Shown here: positions 1 to 8,922 of the stretch, piece by piece
Layout: every line of letters begins with the position of its first letter
Position numbering within the stretch: position 1 is the first letter of the stretch
NCBI GenBank assembly: GCA_035496935.1
Contig: DATJED010000005.1
Span: forward strand, 24,619-88,618
From: Pseudopedobacter sp035496935
GTDB lineage: Bacteria > Bacteroidota > Bacteroidia > Sphingobacteriales > Sphingobacteriaceae
DNA: 64,000 nt
Direction of reading: 5' to 3'
Position numbers and translations under genes: made by a program
Notes under the pieces: model-generated
Told to the model about the DNA's origin: nothing
The model's input: the letters and a program-made list of their open reading frames with translations, nothing else
The model's database searches: none

Positions 1-124
1 AATTTAAAATGTTGATTTAAGTGCGAACTAAAAGAACAAATAGCGCCGAATAAAACAACAAAAGATAATTATGAAGATTTGATGATAAACCGATGCTTAT
101 ATTTACGTAATTATAGTATCAAAG

Positions 125-538
125 ATGAAACAAAAAGTATCGGTTTTTAGAAAAGAGCATTTCAACGCTGCACATCGATTAAATAACCCAAATTGGAGCG
201 AGGCTAAGAATAAAGATTTTTTTGGCAAATGCAACAATCCAAATTACCACGGCCACAACTACGATTTAATTGTAAAAGTTACGGGTTATGTGGATGAAGA
301 ATCGGGTTATTTGTTTGATATGAAGATATTATCTGACCTTTTACAGAAAAACGTAATTGATAAATTTGACCATCGAAACCTGAATTTAGATACCGAGGAA
401 TTTAAAAACTTAAACCCCACAGCAGAAAATATTGCTATGGTTATCTTTGATTTGGTAAGGCCACACCTAGCAAAAGAATTGGATTTGAAAGTCATATTAT
501 ATGAAACAGAACGAAATTACGTTGAATATCCAGCGTAG
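125..538 (+). CDS. queD: 6-pyruvoyl-tetrahydropterin / 6-carboxytetrahydropterin synthase (QueD family)
   Basis: The 137-residue protein has the full length of the T-fold PTPS/QueD family. The zinc ligands are visible as HFNAAH (His17) and YHGH (His42, His44). Cys36 in GKCNN is the expected catalytic cysteine, and FDHRN near residue 81 and a C-terminal ETERN supply the remaining conserved acid/base residues. In bacteria the enzyme usually turns 7,8-dihydroneopterin triphosphate into 6-carboxytetrahydropterin for queuosine synthesis. A pterin-synthase role cannot be excluded because no other queuosine gene lies nearby. It is the first gene of a plus-strand run with the TetR-like gene, aarF and mepB. 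The family is certain; the exact product is inferred. Confidence 0.9.
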   Translation: MKQKVSVFRKEHFNAAHRLNNPNWSEAKNKDFFGKCNNPNYHGHNYDLIVKVTGYVDEESGYLFDMKILSDLLQKNVIDKFDHRNLNLDTEEFKNLNPTAENIAMVIFDLVRPHLAKELDLKVILYETERNYVEYPA

Positions 539-588
539 AGAACTTTTGAAAATCTTTCGTTTTATCACTCTATTTCAACACAAAAAAA

Positions 589-1236
589 ATGGCTACAAAA
601 GAAAAAATACAGACCGCTTATATTGATTACGTTTTAACAGAGGGCAAAAAACCCAACTCTGTTTTTTCATTTGCCAAGAAAAACAAATTCCCAGAAGAGG
701 AATTTTATAAATACTTTAGTTCTTTTGATGCGATTGAACTCCAAGTTTGGTCCAGTTTATTTATCACAACCATTAGCGAAGTTAAGGCACAAGAAATTTG
801 GGAGACTTACAGCGTTAGAGAAAAAGCGTTGTCCTTCTTTTACACTTTCTTTGAGCTGTTAAAAAGCAAAAGAAGCTTTGTGAGTTATAGCATGGGCAAC
901 TTTAAAAAAGGTTTGCACACCCCAAACCAGCTAAAAGAAAGCAAGGAAGTTTTCGAAGATTTTAGTAAAGAGCTTATAAACGAAGGTTTAGAAAGCGGAG
1001 AAATAAACGAGCGGAAATTCATTAGCAACAAATACAAAGACGCTTTATGGTTGCAATTGGCTTTTTTATTAAATTTTTGGATAAAAGACAATTCCGCGGG
1101 CTTCGAAAAAACCGATGAAGCAATAGAAAAAGGGATCAACGTAACTTTTGATTTATTTCAGAGAAGCCCAATAGACAACCTATTGGATTACGGTAAATTT
1201 TTAGCACAAAACGCAGGATTTAAAATGGAATTCTGA
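589..1236 (+). CDS. TetR-like transcriptional regulator
   Basis: This 215-residue, largely helical protein has an N-terminal segment (about residues 25-55, SVFSFAKKNKFPEEEFYKYF) with the spacing of the TetR recognition helix and its ‘YKYF’ turn. The remaining ~150 residues would form the ligand/dimerisation domain. The DNA-binding helices are degenerate compared with classic TetR, so the ligand and targets are unknown. It starts 50 bp after queD and precedes the AarF kinase by about 100 bp. As I recall, TetR-like genes next to AarF kinases are common in Bacteroidota, so it may regulate that gene. Assignment rests on motif shape only. Confidence 0.7.
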   Translation: MATKEKIQTAYIDYVLTEGKKPNSVFSFAKKNKFPEEEFYKYFSSFDAIELQVWSSLFITTISEVKAQEIWETYSVREKALSFFYTFFELLKSKRSFVSYSMGNFKKGLHTPNQLKESKEVFEDFSKELINEGLESGEINERKFISNKYKDALWLQLAFLLNFWIKDNSAGFEKTDEAIEKGINVTFDLFQRSPIDNLLDYGKFLAQNAGFKMEF

Positions 1237-1294
1237 TTTTGGGTAGCAAAACAAAAGTAGCAAGATGCTTTTATACCAGATTAATCACGCTATA

Positions 1295-1330
1295 GGCTTT
1301 TGACTTTTCACTTTAAACTTTTGACTTTAA
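1295..1330. repeat. Degenerate GACTTT-type intergenic repeat
   Basis: Reiterated CTTTTGACTTT / CACTTTAAACTTT units occupy the gap before aarF. A complementary version (AAGTATAAAGTCGAAAGT) is found at about 45309-45341. Both look like members of one short interspersed intergenic repeat type. Confidence 0.45.
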
Positions 1331-1334
1331 TAAG

Positions 1335-2645
1335 ATGAAAGAACAAAATAGTATTCCGGCAAGTAAAGTAGCCCGCTCTGCAAAGTTTGTGGGTACAGGT
1401 TTTAAAATTGGCGGCAACTATATTAAGCATTATTCTAAAAAAATGTTCAATCCGGAATTGAGCAGAGATGAGCTAAATGAAGATAACGCAGCGGATATTT
1501 ATGGTTCGCTAAGTCAATTAAAAGGCAGTGCTTTAAAGGTTGCACAAATGCTTAGCATGGATAAAAATATTTTGCCAAAGGCTTATGTAGATAGGTTTTC
1601 CATGTCGCAATACAATGCTCCGCCTTTAAGCGGACCGTTAATTATGCAAACATTTAAAAAGAATTTTGGCAAAACACCAGATAAGATTTTTGATAAGTTC
1701 GATTTAAAATCAACCAACGCGGCATCAATTGGGCAGGTGCATAAGGCCGAGTTAAACGGCGAAAAATTAGCAGTAAAAATCCAATATCCGGGCGTTGGTG
1801 ATTCCATTTCCTCAGATTTAAAAATGGTAAAACCTTTTGCTTTTAGGCTTTTAGGAATGAGCGAAAAGGAGCTGGAGATTTACATGAAAGAAGTAGAGGA
1901 ACGCTTAGTCGAAGAAACAGATTATGAACTGGAAGTGCAAAATTCTATCAAAATTTCCGAAGCTTGCGCCAACATTCCAAATTTGGTTTTCCCTAGATAT
2001 TACAAAAAATTATCAGGTCCGCGAATCATCACAATGAGTTGGCTGGAAGGTTTACACTTAAAAGAATTTTTGGCAACAAATCCTTCTCAGGAAACCCGAA
2101 ATAAAATTGGACAAGCTTTGTGGGATTTTTACAATTTTCAACAACATGAACTTAGAGCTGTCCACGCAGATCCGCACCCCGGAAACTTTTTAATTACGCC
2201 GGAAGGAAATTTAGGGATTATTGATTTTGGTTGTATAAAAGAACTGCCCGATAGTTTTTACTATCCTTTTTTCTCCACTACTTCAACAAATTTAATGAAT
2301 AACCGAGAAGAAACTATTAAAGCTTTTAGAGCTTTGGAAATGATTCTACCGAACGATAGCGAAAAGCAGATTGACTTTTACCACCAAGCGTACAAAGAAA
2401 TGATTACCTTATTTGCACAGCCCTATATTAAAGGCGAATTTGATTTTAGCAAGCCCGATTTTTTTGATGCACTTTACAGTTTCGGTGAAAAAATTTCAAA
2501 AATGCCCGAATTTAAACAAGCCCGAGGCGTTAAGCATTTTATTTATGTAAACAGAACTAATTTTGGACTGTATAATATCTTGAATGAGTTAGGTGCATCT
2601 GTAAAAACAGACACCTATAAACCTCATGTAAAAGATACGTTTTAA
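1335..2645 (+). CDS. AarF/ABC1/UbiB-family atypical kinase
   Basis: 436 residues with the ABC1/UbiB signatures. The A-rich loop AASIGQVHKAEL that replaces the usual glycine loop is followed by the nucleotide-binding lysine in LAVKIQYPG. The catalytic segment is HADPHPGNFL and the metal-binding segment is IIDFGCIKE. An N-terminal extension carries the KxGQ-like KGSALKVAQMLSMD motif typical of the family. Members support quinone/lipid metabolism as ATPases or kinases at the membrane. Bacteroidota of this type make menaquinone rather than ubiquinone, so the exact role here is unknown. mepB follows after 9 bp and is probably co-transcribed. Confidence 0.88.
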   Translation: MKEQNSIPASKVARSAKFVGTGFKIGGNYIKHYSKKMFNPELSRDELNEDNAADIYGSLSQLKGSALKVAQMLSMDKNILPKAYVDRFSMSQYNAPPLSGPLIMQTFKKNFGKTPDKIFDKFDLKSTNAASIGQVHKAELNGEKLAVKIQYPGVGDSISSDLKMVKPFAFRLLGMSEKELEIYMKEVEERLVEETDYELEVQNSIKISEACANIPNLVFPRYYKKLSGPRIITMSWLEGLHLKEFLATNPSQETRNKIGQALWDFYNFQQHELRAVHADPHPGNFLITPEGNLGIIDFGCIKELPDSFYYPFFSTTSTNLMNNREETIKAFRALEMILPNDSEKQIDFYHQAYKEMITLFAQPYIKGEFDFSKPDFFDALYSFGEKISKMPEFKQARGVKHFIYVNRTNFGLYNILNELGASVKTDTYKPHVKDTF

Positions 2646-2654
2646 CCTGCTCAA

Positions 2655-3158
2655 ATGACAGACGATTATCCGGTAGCGTTAAAAAAACTCAGCAAATTAC
2701 TTTTTAAGGATTTTAAACTTTCTGATTTCACCCGTCATCAGGAAAGCAAAGAATACAGCGCATGCCGTTTCAGATTAAAAGGAAAATCCGTGGAATTTAG
2801 GCTTTCAAAAGTTACCCCAAAAAAAGTTGGGGCTTTTGTAACCATTTGGAAAAGAAATCACGCCGGAATTACGCAACCTTTTGATGAAAGCGACGAACTC
2901 GATTTTATAATAATCGTCAGCGAATATGAAAACCAATTTGGTGCATTTATATTTCCAAAATCAGTGCTGTTAGAGAAGAAAATAATGTCTGTAGCCGGGA
3001 TCGGCGGAAAAAGAGGACTCAGAGTTTATCCATCTTGGGATTTTGCAGATAATCCCCAGTCCAAAAAAACACAATTGTGGCAGAACAAATACTTTGTAGA
3101 ACTGCATGATACAGAACCCAAAAACCAATTAATAGAAAAGCTTTTTGGGATAAGCTAA
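2655..3158 (+). CDS. mepB: MepB family protein
   Basis: The 167-residue protein resembles the MepB family throughout, including the central KVTPKKVGAFVTIWKRN and the C-terminal GKRGLRVYPSWDFADNPQSKKTQLWQ segment. No signal peptide or membrane segment is visible. MepB is named from the staphylococcal mepRAB locus, but its biochemical function is unknown, and no MepA efflux pump or MepR is present here. It follows aarF by 9 bp. Its stop codon overlaps the recG stop codon on the other strand (CTAA, 3155-3158), leaving no room for a conventional terminator. Confidence 0.8.
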   Translation: MTDDYPVALKKLSKLLFKDFKLSDFTRHQESKEYSACRFRLKGKSVEFRLSKVTPKKVGAFVTIWKRNHAGITQPFDESDELDFIIIVSEYENQFGAFIFPKSVLLEKKIMSVAGIGGKRGLRVYPSWDFADNPQSKKTQLWQNKYFVELHDTEPKNQLIEKLFGIS

Positions 3159-5260
3159 GAGATTTTATTCAACATAATTCCAGTTTCGGATTTCAGTAAA
3201 ATTCCTTTTAAAATCTGATGTTCTGGCTTTTCTAAATCCGGATCGCTATCAAATATATCAATCACTGTTTTTCTGGCTTCAGCAAGTATGGTTTGGTCTG
3301 TGGTTAAATCGGCTAATTTTAATTCCATTACGCCGCTTTGCTGTTTGCCCTCTATATTTCCGGGTCCGCGTAACTGCAAATCAATTTCAGCAATCTCAAA
3401 ACCATCGTTACTCTTAACCATAGTTTCTAGGCGCACCCTTCCATCTTTACTCAACTTATCTCCCGACATCAATATGCAATAAGATTGCTCCGCTCCTCGC
3501 CCAACACGTCCTCTCAACTGGTGTAATTGCGATAAACCGAAACGTTCTGCGTTTTCAATAATCATAACCGAAGCATTTGGAACGTTCACACCAACTTCAA
3601 TTACCGTAGTTGCTACCATAATCTGCGTTTCGCCTTTTACAAAGCGTTGCATTTCAAATTCCTTTTCGTTGGCTTTCAATTGCCCGTGAACGATACTAAT
3701 TTTATATTGAGGCAATGGAAATTCATGGCTCATTGTTTCTACGCCATCCAGCAGATTTTTTAAATCAAGTTTGGCACTTTCCTGAATTAACGGGTAAACA
3801 ATATAAACTTGCCGGCCTTTTGCAATTTCCTGTTTCATAAAACCAAACATGCGTAAACGCTGGCTTTCGTAAAGATGTCGGGTTTCGATAGGTTTTCTTC
3901 CGGCAGGCAGTTCGTCAATCATGGAAACATCTAAATCGCCATATAAAGTCATTGCCAAAGTACGCGGAATGGGCGTAGCCGTCATTACCAAAATATGTGG
4001 TGGAATTACATTTTTTCTCCACAGTTTGGCCCTTTGTTCCACACCAAACCGGTGCTGTTCATCAATCACTGCAAAACCCAAATTTTTAAACTTCACCGGG
4101 TCCTCAATTAAAGCGTGTGTTCCAATTAAAATAGAGAGCTTTCCACTTTCTAAATCGTCAGCAATAATTTTGCGATTACGCTTTTTTGTTGAACCCGTTA
4201 ATAATGCAATGGAAACAAAATCATCTTTTAAAAGCACTTTTACCGAGTGATAATGTTGCGTGGCCAAAATCTCGGTAGGAGCCATTAAACAAGCCTGAAA
4301 ACCGTTATCAACAGCTAAAAGCATCGTCATTAATGCAACAACGGTTTTACCCGAGCCAACATCCCCCTGCACCAGCCTATTCATTTGGATGCCTTTTTGG
4401 GTATCCAGTCTAATTTCTTTGATTACTCTTTTTTGCGCATTGGTTAATGCAAACGGAAGCAGGTTCTCATAAAAGTAATTGAACTTCTCGCCAACATTTG
4501 CAAAAATATTTCCTTTAAATTTTTGAGTTCTAATGAGTTTGGATTTCAGCATCCTAAACTGAATCAGAAATAATTCTTCAAATTTCAGTGTATTCTGTGC
4601 TTGTTTTAAATCATCGGCATTAGCCGGGAAATGGATGTTATAAATGGCTTTAGCTCTTGGTAAAAGCTTGTATTTTTGGCAAATATACTTCGGGAGAATT
4701 TCTTCAATCTCGTGAAGACAAACATCCAAAACGTTAGCAACCAATTTTTGGACGCCTTTTGAGTCGAGGTTATATTGTTTTAATTTTTCTGTGGAGGAAT
4801 ATACCGGTTGGAGTTTTAAATTCCCTCGGCTTAAAGCGTTTTTATTATAAATCTCTATTTCTGGATGCGCCATCTGCGCTTTACCGTTGAAAAAAGTAAC
4901 TTTTCCAAAAATGATATATACTTGGTTAAGCACTAAGTTTTTCTGCATCCAAGTTACGCCTTGGAACCACACCAGCTCTATTTCGCCGGTATCATCAATG
5001 GCTTGAGCAACCAATCTTTTTGTTCGCTTTTCGCCGATGACTTCCAATGATTTTAACCTTACCAGAATTTGGAGGTAAGGCAAATCGGCGTTTATAGCTT
5101 TGATTTTATAAAACTGCGTTCTATCAATATACCTGAAAGGATAATATGAGATTAAATCGCGATAGTTAAAAACAGCAATTTCTTTTTTCAGAATTTCTGC
5201 TCTTTGCGGACCTACTCCTTTTAAATAGGCTATTGGCGTATCTAATACAGTTTGATTCAA
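3155..5260 (-). CDS. recG: ATP-dependent DNA helicase RecG
   Basis: 701 residues, the normal RecG length. An N-terminal wedge/OB domain (PIAYLKGVGPQRAEIL, then YPFRYIDRT) is followed by a superfamily-2 helicase core with Walker A GDVGSGKTVVAL, DEQH box VIDEQHRFG, motif III MTATPIPRTLA and motif VI QLRGRVGRG. RecG remodels stalled replication forks and branch-migrates Holliday junctions. The start MNQTVLDTPIAYLKG matches the family N terminus. It lies 72 bp downstream of ridA on the same strand and converges with mepB through overlapping stop codons. Confidence 0.97.
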   Translation of the reverse strand: MNQTVLDTPIAYLKGVGPQRAEILKKEIAVFNYRDLISYYPFRYIDRTQFYKIKAINADLPYLQILVRLKSLEVIGEKRTKRLVAQAIDDTGEIELVWFQGVTWMQKNLVLNQVYIIFGKVTFFNGKAQMAHPEIEIYNKNALSRGNLKLQPVYSSTEKLKQYNLDSKGVQKLVANVLDVCLHEIEEILPKYICQKYKLLPRAKAIYNIHFPANADDLKQAQNTLKFEELFLIQFRMLKSKLIRTQKFKGNIFANVGEKFNYFYENLLPFALTNAQKRVIKEIRLDTQKGIQMNRLVQGDVGSGKTVVALMTMLLAVDNGFQACLMAPTEILATQHYHSVKVLLKDDFVSIALLTGSTKKRNRKIIADDLESGKLSILIGTHALIEDPVKFKNLGFAVIDEQHRFGVEQRAKLWRKNVIPPHILVMTATPIPRTLAMTLYGDLDVSMIDELPAGRKPIETRHLYESQRLRMFGFMKQEIAKGRQVYIVYPLIQESAKLDLKNLLDGVETMSHEFPLPQYKISIVHGQLKANEKEFEMQRFVKGETQIMVATTVIEVGVNVPNASVMIIENAERFGLSQLHQLRGRVGRGAEQSYCILMSGDKLSKDGRVRLETMVKSNDGFEIAEIDLQLRGPGNIEGKQQSGVMELKLADLTTDQTILAEARKTVIDIFDSDPDLEKPEHQILKGILLKSETGIMLNKIS

Positions 5261-5332
5261 TTGATTCGCTCAGTTATTGGTACGAGTGCGCTTTAACCTG
5301 TTTTGTAATGATGAGACAAAACGAAGCGGTGA

Positions 5333-5713
5333 TTAAATTTTTACTGCAATTGCAGAAATCTCCACATTTACATTCTTTGGCAATGTTTTCACTGCAACTG
5401 TTTCCCTAGCCGGAAAATCATGCGTAAAATATTGCCCGTAAATTTCGTTTACTTTGGCAAATGAATTCATATCGCTTAAAAAAATCGAAGTTTTTACCAC
5501 ATTTATAAAATCCAAACCAGCTTCGCTAAGTACGGCTTTTAAGTTTGCCATTACCTGCTTAGTTTCTTCCTCAATTGTATTACATACCAAATCTCCACTT
5601 TCGGGATTGATGGCTATTTGTCCAGAAATGTAAAGCGTATCGCCCGCCATTATTGCTTGATTGTAAGGACCGATTGGCGCAGGCGCATTCTCTGTTTTTA
5701 TAATTTTTTTCAT
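5333..5713 (-). CDS. ridA: RidA family enamine/imine deaminase
   Basis: 126 residues, the usual RidA/YjgF length. The family landmarks are APAPIGPYNQAI at the N terminus, SGQIAINPESGDL, the substrate carboxylate-binding arginine in FPARETVAV, and the C-terminal VEISAIA. RidA hydrolyses reactive 2-aminoacrylate and related enamines produced by PLP enzymes such as threonine dehydratase, protecting other PLP enzymes including IlvE. That gives a functional link to the branched-chain operon later in the window, though the genes are not adjacent. Next gene downstream is recG. Confidence 0.95.
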   Translation of the reverse strand: MKKIIKTENAPAPIGPYNQAIMAGDTLYISGQIAINPESGDLVCNTIEEETKQVMANLKAVLSEAGLDFINVVKTSIFLSDMNSFAKVNEIYGQYFTHDFPARETVAVKTLPKNVNVEISAIAVKI

Positions 5714-5799
5714 CTGTCTTATTTTTTGATTGTCAGATGGAACCTTTGATGATTAAAACATTGCTTGGGGATTTTATCTTAACCATATCGGTTTCATAG

Positions 5800-5943
5800 T
5801 TATTTGCTCAGTATCAATATGTCAATTATTTTCCAAATCACGCCTAAAACAAACACGATAATTACGAATTTATTTATCCAGTGCATTGCCCTGATGTTAA
5901 AGTTTGTTGGTCGGGTCGGATCCTTTTTCCTAAAAAAGTACAT
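5800..5943 (-). CDS. Small single-pass membrane protein (47 aa), previously hidden ORF
   Basis: Reading the minus strand from ATG at 5943 to TAA at 5800 gives a 47-residue protein. It starts MYFFRKKDPTRP, continues TNFNIRAMHWINK, and then has a hydrophobic stretch (FVIIVFVLGVIW, about residues 26-37) before DILILSK. Basic residues before the hydrophobic stretch suggest an N-in single membrane span. The composition is protein-like and not that of random AT-rich DNA. I recall similar small Bacteroidota membrane proteins (possibly the DUF6728 type) but cannot verify this. A perfect TAAATTTG -7 element ends only 3 bp before the ATG, so the mRNA may be leaderless. The longer plus-strand ORF over this interval is best explained as its antisense shadow. 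Confidence 0.65.
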   Translation of the reverse strand: MYFFRKKDPTRPTNFNIRAMHWINKFVIIVFVLGVIWKIIDILILSK

Positions 5944-5946
5944 ACA

Positions 5947-5954
5947 CAAATTTA
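5947..5954 (-). promoter_or_regulatory. Candidate -7 element of the 47-aa membrane protein gene
   Basis: The minus strand reads TAAATTTG, an exact match to the Bacteroidota -7 consensus TAnnTTTG, just before the ATG. No TTG -33 element is seen 19-21 bp upstream, where the OmpA terminator lies. If used, transcription would begin almost at the start codon. Confidence 0.35.
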
Positions 5955-5960
5955 TAAATA

Positions 5961-5988
5961 AAAAAAGGGAGTCTGCTAGCAGACTCCC
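5961..5988 (-). terminator. Intrinsic terminator of the OmpA gene
   Basis: Positions 5967-5988 form a perfect 22-bp palindrome (GGGAGTCTGCT and its reverse complement). On the minus strand it is followed directly by a run of T, 25 bp after the OmpA stop codon. This is a strong intrinsic terminator, as expected for a highly expressed outer-membrane protein gene. Confidence 0.9.
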
Positions 5989-6012
5989 TTCTTAGATTAA
6001 AATTTAATCTGA

Positions 6013-7476
6013 TTATTTTTCTCTGAACTCAACACGACGGTTAGCTACACGACCTTCTTCAGTTGTATTTGAAGCAATTGGGCGAGTTTCTCCGTAACCT
6101 TTAGTTGCAATTCTTTTTGCATCAACACCAGAGTTTACTAAGTAAGTTTTTACTGCGTTAGCTCTATCTAATGATAATTGCATGTTATAAGCGTCAGTTC
6201 CTTCTGCAGAAGCGTGACCATCTAATTGTAATCCTTTAGATTTGTCAGCTCTTAACATTGAAGATACTTTATCTAAAGTAGCGTAAGAAGAGGTTCTTAA
6301 TACTGAAGAGTTGTACTCAAATTGGATGTTGTTAACACCAGCCATTGTAGCTGTTCCCATTTCTGGACAACCGTTTAATTCGGCAGAACCTTTTTCTGTA
6401 GGACATTTGTCTTTCCAATCTGGCACACCGTCACCGTCTGTATCTAACTCGCAACCAGCACCGTCAACTTTAGCTCCAGCTGGAGTGTTAGGGCATTTGT
6501 CTAAATGATCTGCAACACCGTCACCGTCTGAATCTTTTTTCAAATCTTCAACAGCTTGTTCAACATTAGTTACACGACCTTTTAAAGCTTCAACTTCTTG
6601 ACGTAATGTTGGATCTTTCAATTCATCATACATCATAGCAATTGGGTTAACCCAGTTTAAATCTGGTTTTGATTTAGAACCTAAAGAGAATTCTAATCCA
6701 GCTCTCATTACAGAGAATTTATCTTTAGAAGTTCCTTTTGCATAAACGCCATCAAAATTGTCTGAATCGATAAATTTAGCATCATAACCTAAATCTAAAG
6801 CAACTCTATCGCTTAATTTAAATTTAACACCTACGCCAACTGGAATGTAAGCTTGTCTGATGTAGTCATTGTTATCACCAGCAGAACCGTAGTTACCTTT
6901 GTTGTCTCGTTCTGTACCGTCTAAATCATCACCAGTGTAAAGTACCGGATTATAAGCGATTAAACCGTAACCAACTTTACCGTAGAAATTAACTGCATTG
7001 GTTCTGTTCAAGAAATCAATTGTAGCTAGGTTAAAATAACCGCTTAAATTTAAATCATACTGAACTTGAGTTTGGGCAGATTTGTAAAGAGTAGTTGGAG
7101 TTAATCCGAATCCCGGCGCTGTAGTTCCTGCGCTAGGCGCTTTATCAATATGATTTACGTGACCTCTGTAACCGTTTAATTCTAAACCGAAAACATGACC
7201 AAATTGCTTTCTTAAAGATAATCCGTAATAACCGCCAAGTTTGTACCCACCAAATTCAACATTATCTCCGAAGTCGTTAGTTCCGCCTGTAATAACAGCA
7301 GGAACGCTTACGCCTCCGTTAATTCCTAATGTCCAAGTACGGTACTGTTTTTTTCCGCCGAAAGTTTTAGCAGAGCTACTAGTAGTTGGCATTGTGTCCT
7401 GAGCATTTGCAGCAACAGCAAAAGCAGTAGCTAGAGACAAAGCAACTGTTTTTTTTAATGTAGAGTAATTCATCAT
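6013..7476 (-). CDS. OmpA-family outer membrane protein with TSP3 repeats
   Basis: 487 residues. A signal peptide (ends AVAANAQ near residue 26) is followed by an N-terminal beta-barrel of about 250 residues. A short coiled segment (EVEALKGRVTNVEQAVEDLKK) comes next, then two calcium-binding thrombospondin type-3 repeats (DSDGDGVADHLDKCPNTP, DTDGDGVPDWKDKCP). The C-terminal OmpA peptidoglycan-binding domain has NNIQFEYNSSVL, LDGHASAEGTDAYN and RVANRRVEF. It probably anchors the outer membrane to the cell wall. The codon use is strongly biased and the gene has its own terminator, both suggesting abundance. The start is MMNYSTLKK; the second Met is equally possible. Confidence 0.95.
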   Translation of the reverse strand: MMNYSTLKKTVALSLATAFAVAANAQDTMPTTSSSAKTFGGKKQYRTWTLGINGGVSVPAVITGGTNDFGDNVEFGGYKLGGYYGLSLRKQFGHVFGLELNGYRGHVNHIDKAPSAGTTAPGFGLTPTTLYKSAQTQVQYDLNLSGYFNLATIDFLNRTNAVNFYGKVGYGLIAYNPVLYTGDDLDGTERDNKGNYGSAGDNNDYIRQAYIPVGVGVKFKLSDRVALDLGYDAKFIDSDNFDGVYAKGTSKDKFSVMRAGLEFSLGSKSKPDLNWVNPIAMMYDELKDPTLRQEVEALKGRVTNVEQAVEDLKKDSDGDGVADHLDKCPNTPAGAKVDGAGCELDTDGDGVPDWKDKCPTEKGSAELNGCPEMGTATMAGVNNIQFEYNSSVLRTSSYATLDKVSSMLRADKSKGLQLDGHASAEGTDAYNMQLSLDRANAVKTYLVNSGVDAKRIATKGYGETRPIASNTTEEGRVANRRVEFREK

Positions 7477-7632
7477 TTTTTTTTTAAGGTTAACAATTCT
7501 TAATTGTAATTTTTTGTAAAATTAATTATAAGTTTGATTTCAGCAACTATTCAAAATCTGTTCCAAAATCTAAAATGTGATAAAAAAAGTTCACAATAGT
7601 TTATTTTTTGGACTTCAATTAATTCATTATCA

Positions 7633-8922
7633 ATGAAACATCAAATCATAGAACCAATTTTACACGCCAAAAATAGAGAAAATTTTTCTTTTAACCTCAA
7701 AAAAAATTCTTTGTGTGTAATCAACGCCAATGACGAGTTTCCAAGAAGTGGCGATCAGACCTTTCCTTATAAGCAAAACCCTGATTTATTTTACCTTACG
7801 GGCATAGATCAGGAGCAGACCATTTTGCTCTTATTTCCTGATTGCCCTAATCCCTTATACAGAGAAGTACTGTTTTTAAGACAAACTAATGAATACATAG
7901 CTGTTTGGGAAGGGCATAAATACACTAAAGAAAAAGCAAAAGAGGTTTCTGGAATTACAACCATTTATTGGTTAGATGATTTTTGGCCAATATTCTCATC
8001 TATCGTAAATTATGCGGATAATATTTACCTAAACACCAACGAAAACGACAGGTATTCACATTCTGTAAGCTACCGGGACATTCGTTTTATTGAAGAACTG
8101 AAGTTTAAATATCCTTTACATCATTATGAGCGAGCCGCCCCTATTTTCAGGAAATTGAGACCAATAAAATCAGAAAGTGAACTAAAATATATACAGAAGG
8201 CTTGTGATATTACAAACGATGCCTTTAGACGTATTTTAAAATTCATAAAACCAAATGTTGGCGAATGGGAAATTGAAGCCGAAATCATCCACGAATTTAT
8301 CCGGCAGCAAGCTACAGGTCATGCATATTCTCCAATAATAGCTTCTGGCAAAAACGCCTGCATTCTTCATTATAACGACAATAACCAAATCTGCCGAGAC
8401 GGAGAAGTCATTTTATTTGATTTTGGTGCCGAATACGGTAATTACAATGCGGATTTAAGCAGAAGCGTCCCGGTAAGTGGAAAGTTTACCAAAAGACAAA
8501 AAGATGTTTATTGTTCGGTTCTTTATGTGATGAAAGAAGCTACAAAAATGTTAGTTCCCGGAGCAATTTGGAACGACTATCATGATGAAGTTGGTAGAAT
8601 TATGACAGCGGAACTTATTAAACTGGGTTTGCTGGACAAACATGATGTTGCGAAACAAGACCCTAAAATGCCAGCTTATAAAAAATATTTTATGCATGGC
8701 ACATCGCATCATTTAGGAATTGATGTACATGATTATGCAAGCAGATACGAACCATTTGCCGTTGGGAATGTGCTTACCTGTGAACCCGGAATTTATATCC
8801 CCGCAGAAAACCTGGGTATTAGGCTGGAGAACGACATTTACATTAGCAACAACGGACCAATAGATTTAATGGCAAATATCCCTATTGAAGCTGAAGAAAT
8901 CGAAGATTTAATGAATGGTTAA
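7633..8922 (+). CDS. pepP: Xaa-Pro aminopeptidase (aminopeptidase P, M24B)
   Basis: 429 residues. The N-terminal AMP_N domain (SGDQTFPYKQNPDLFYLTGI) precedes a pita-bread M24 metallopeptidase domain. The metal ligands are visible in DFGAEYGNYNADLSRSVP (two Asp), GTSHHLGIDVHD (His), LTCEPGIY (Glu) and IRLENDI (Glu). It removes N-terminal residues that precede proline, in the cytoplasm. It diverges from the OmpA gene across about 155 bp of AT-rich DNA. The downstream gap to holB carries no feature I can name. Confidence 0.94.
   Translation: MKHQIIEPILHAKNRENFSFNLKKNSLCVINANDEFPRSGDQTFPYKQNPDLFYLTGIDQEQTILLLFPDCPNPLYREVLFLRQTNEYIAVWEGHKYTKEKAKEVSGITTIYWLDDFWPIFSSIVNYADNIYLNTNENDRYSHSVSYRDIRFIEELKFKYPLHHYERAAPIFRKLRPIKSESELKYIQKACDITNDAFRRILKFIKPNVGEWEIEAEIIHEFIRQQATGHAYSPIIASGKNACILHYNDNNQICRDGEVILFDFGAEYGNYNADLSRSVPVSGKFTKRQKDVYCSVLYVMKEATKMLVPGAIWNDYHDEVGRIMTAELIKLGLLDKHDVAKQDPKMPAYKKYFMHGTSHHLGIDVHDYASRYEPFAVGNVLTCEPGIYIPAENLGIRLENDIYISNNGPIDLMANIPIEAEEIEDLMNG

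Noticed and set aside
5804..5995. 63-residue plus-strand ORF with TTG start
   Set aside because: It is the antisense of the better-supported 47-aa membrane protein gene and runs through the OmpA terminator palindrome.
6311..6508. Plus-strand ORF inside the OmpA gene
   Set aside because: Shadow of the repetitive thrombospondin type-3 coding sequence on the other strand.
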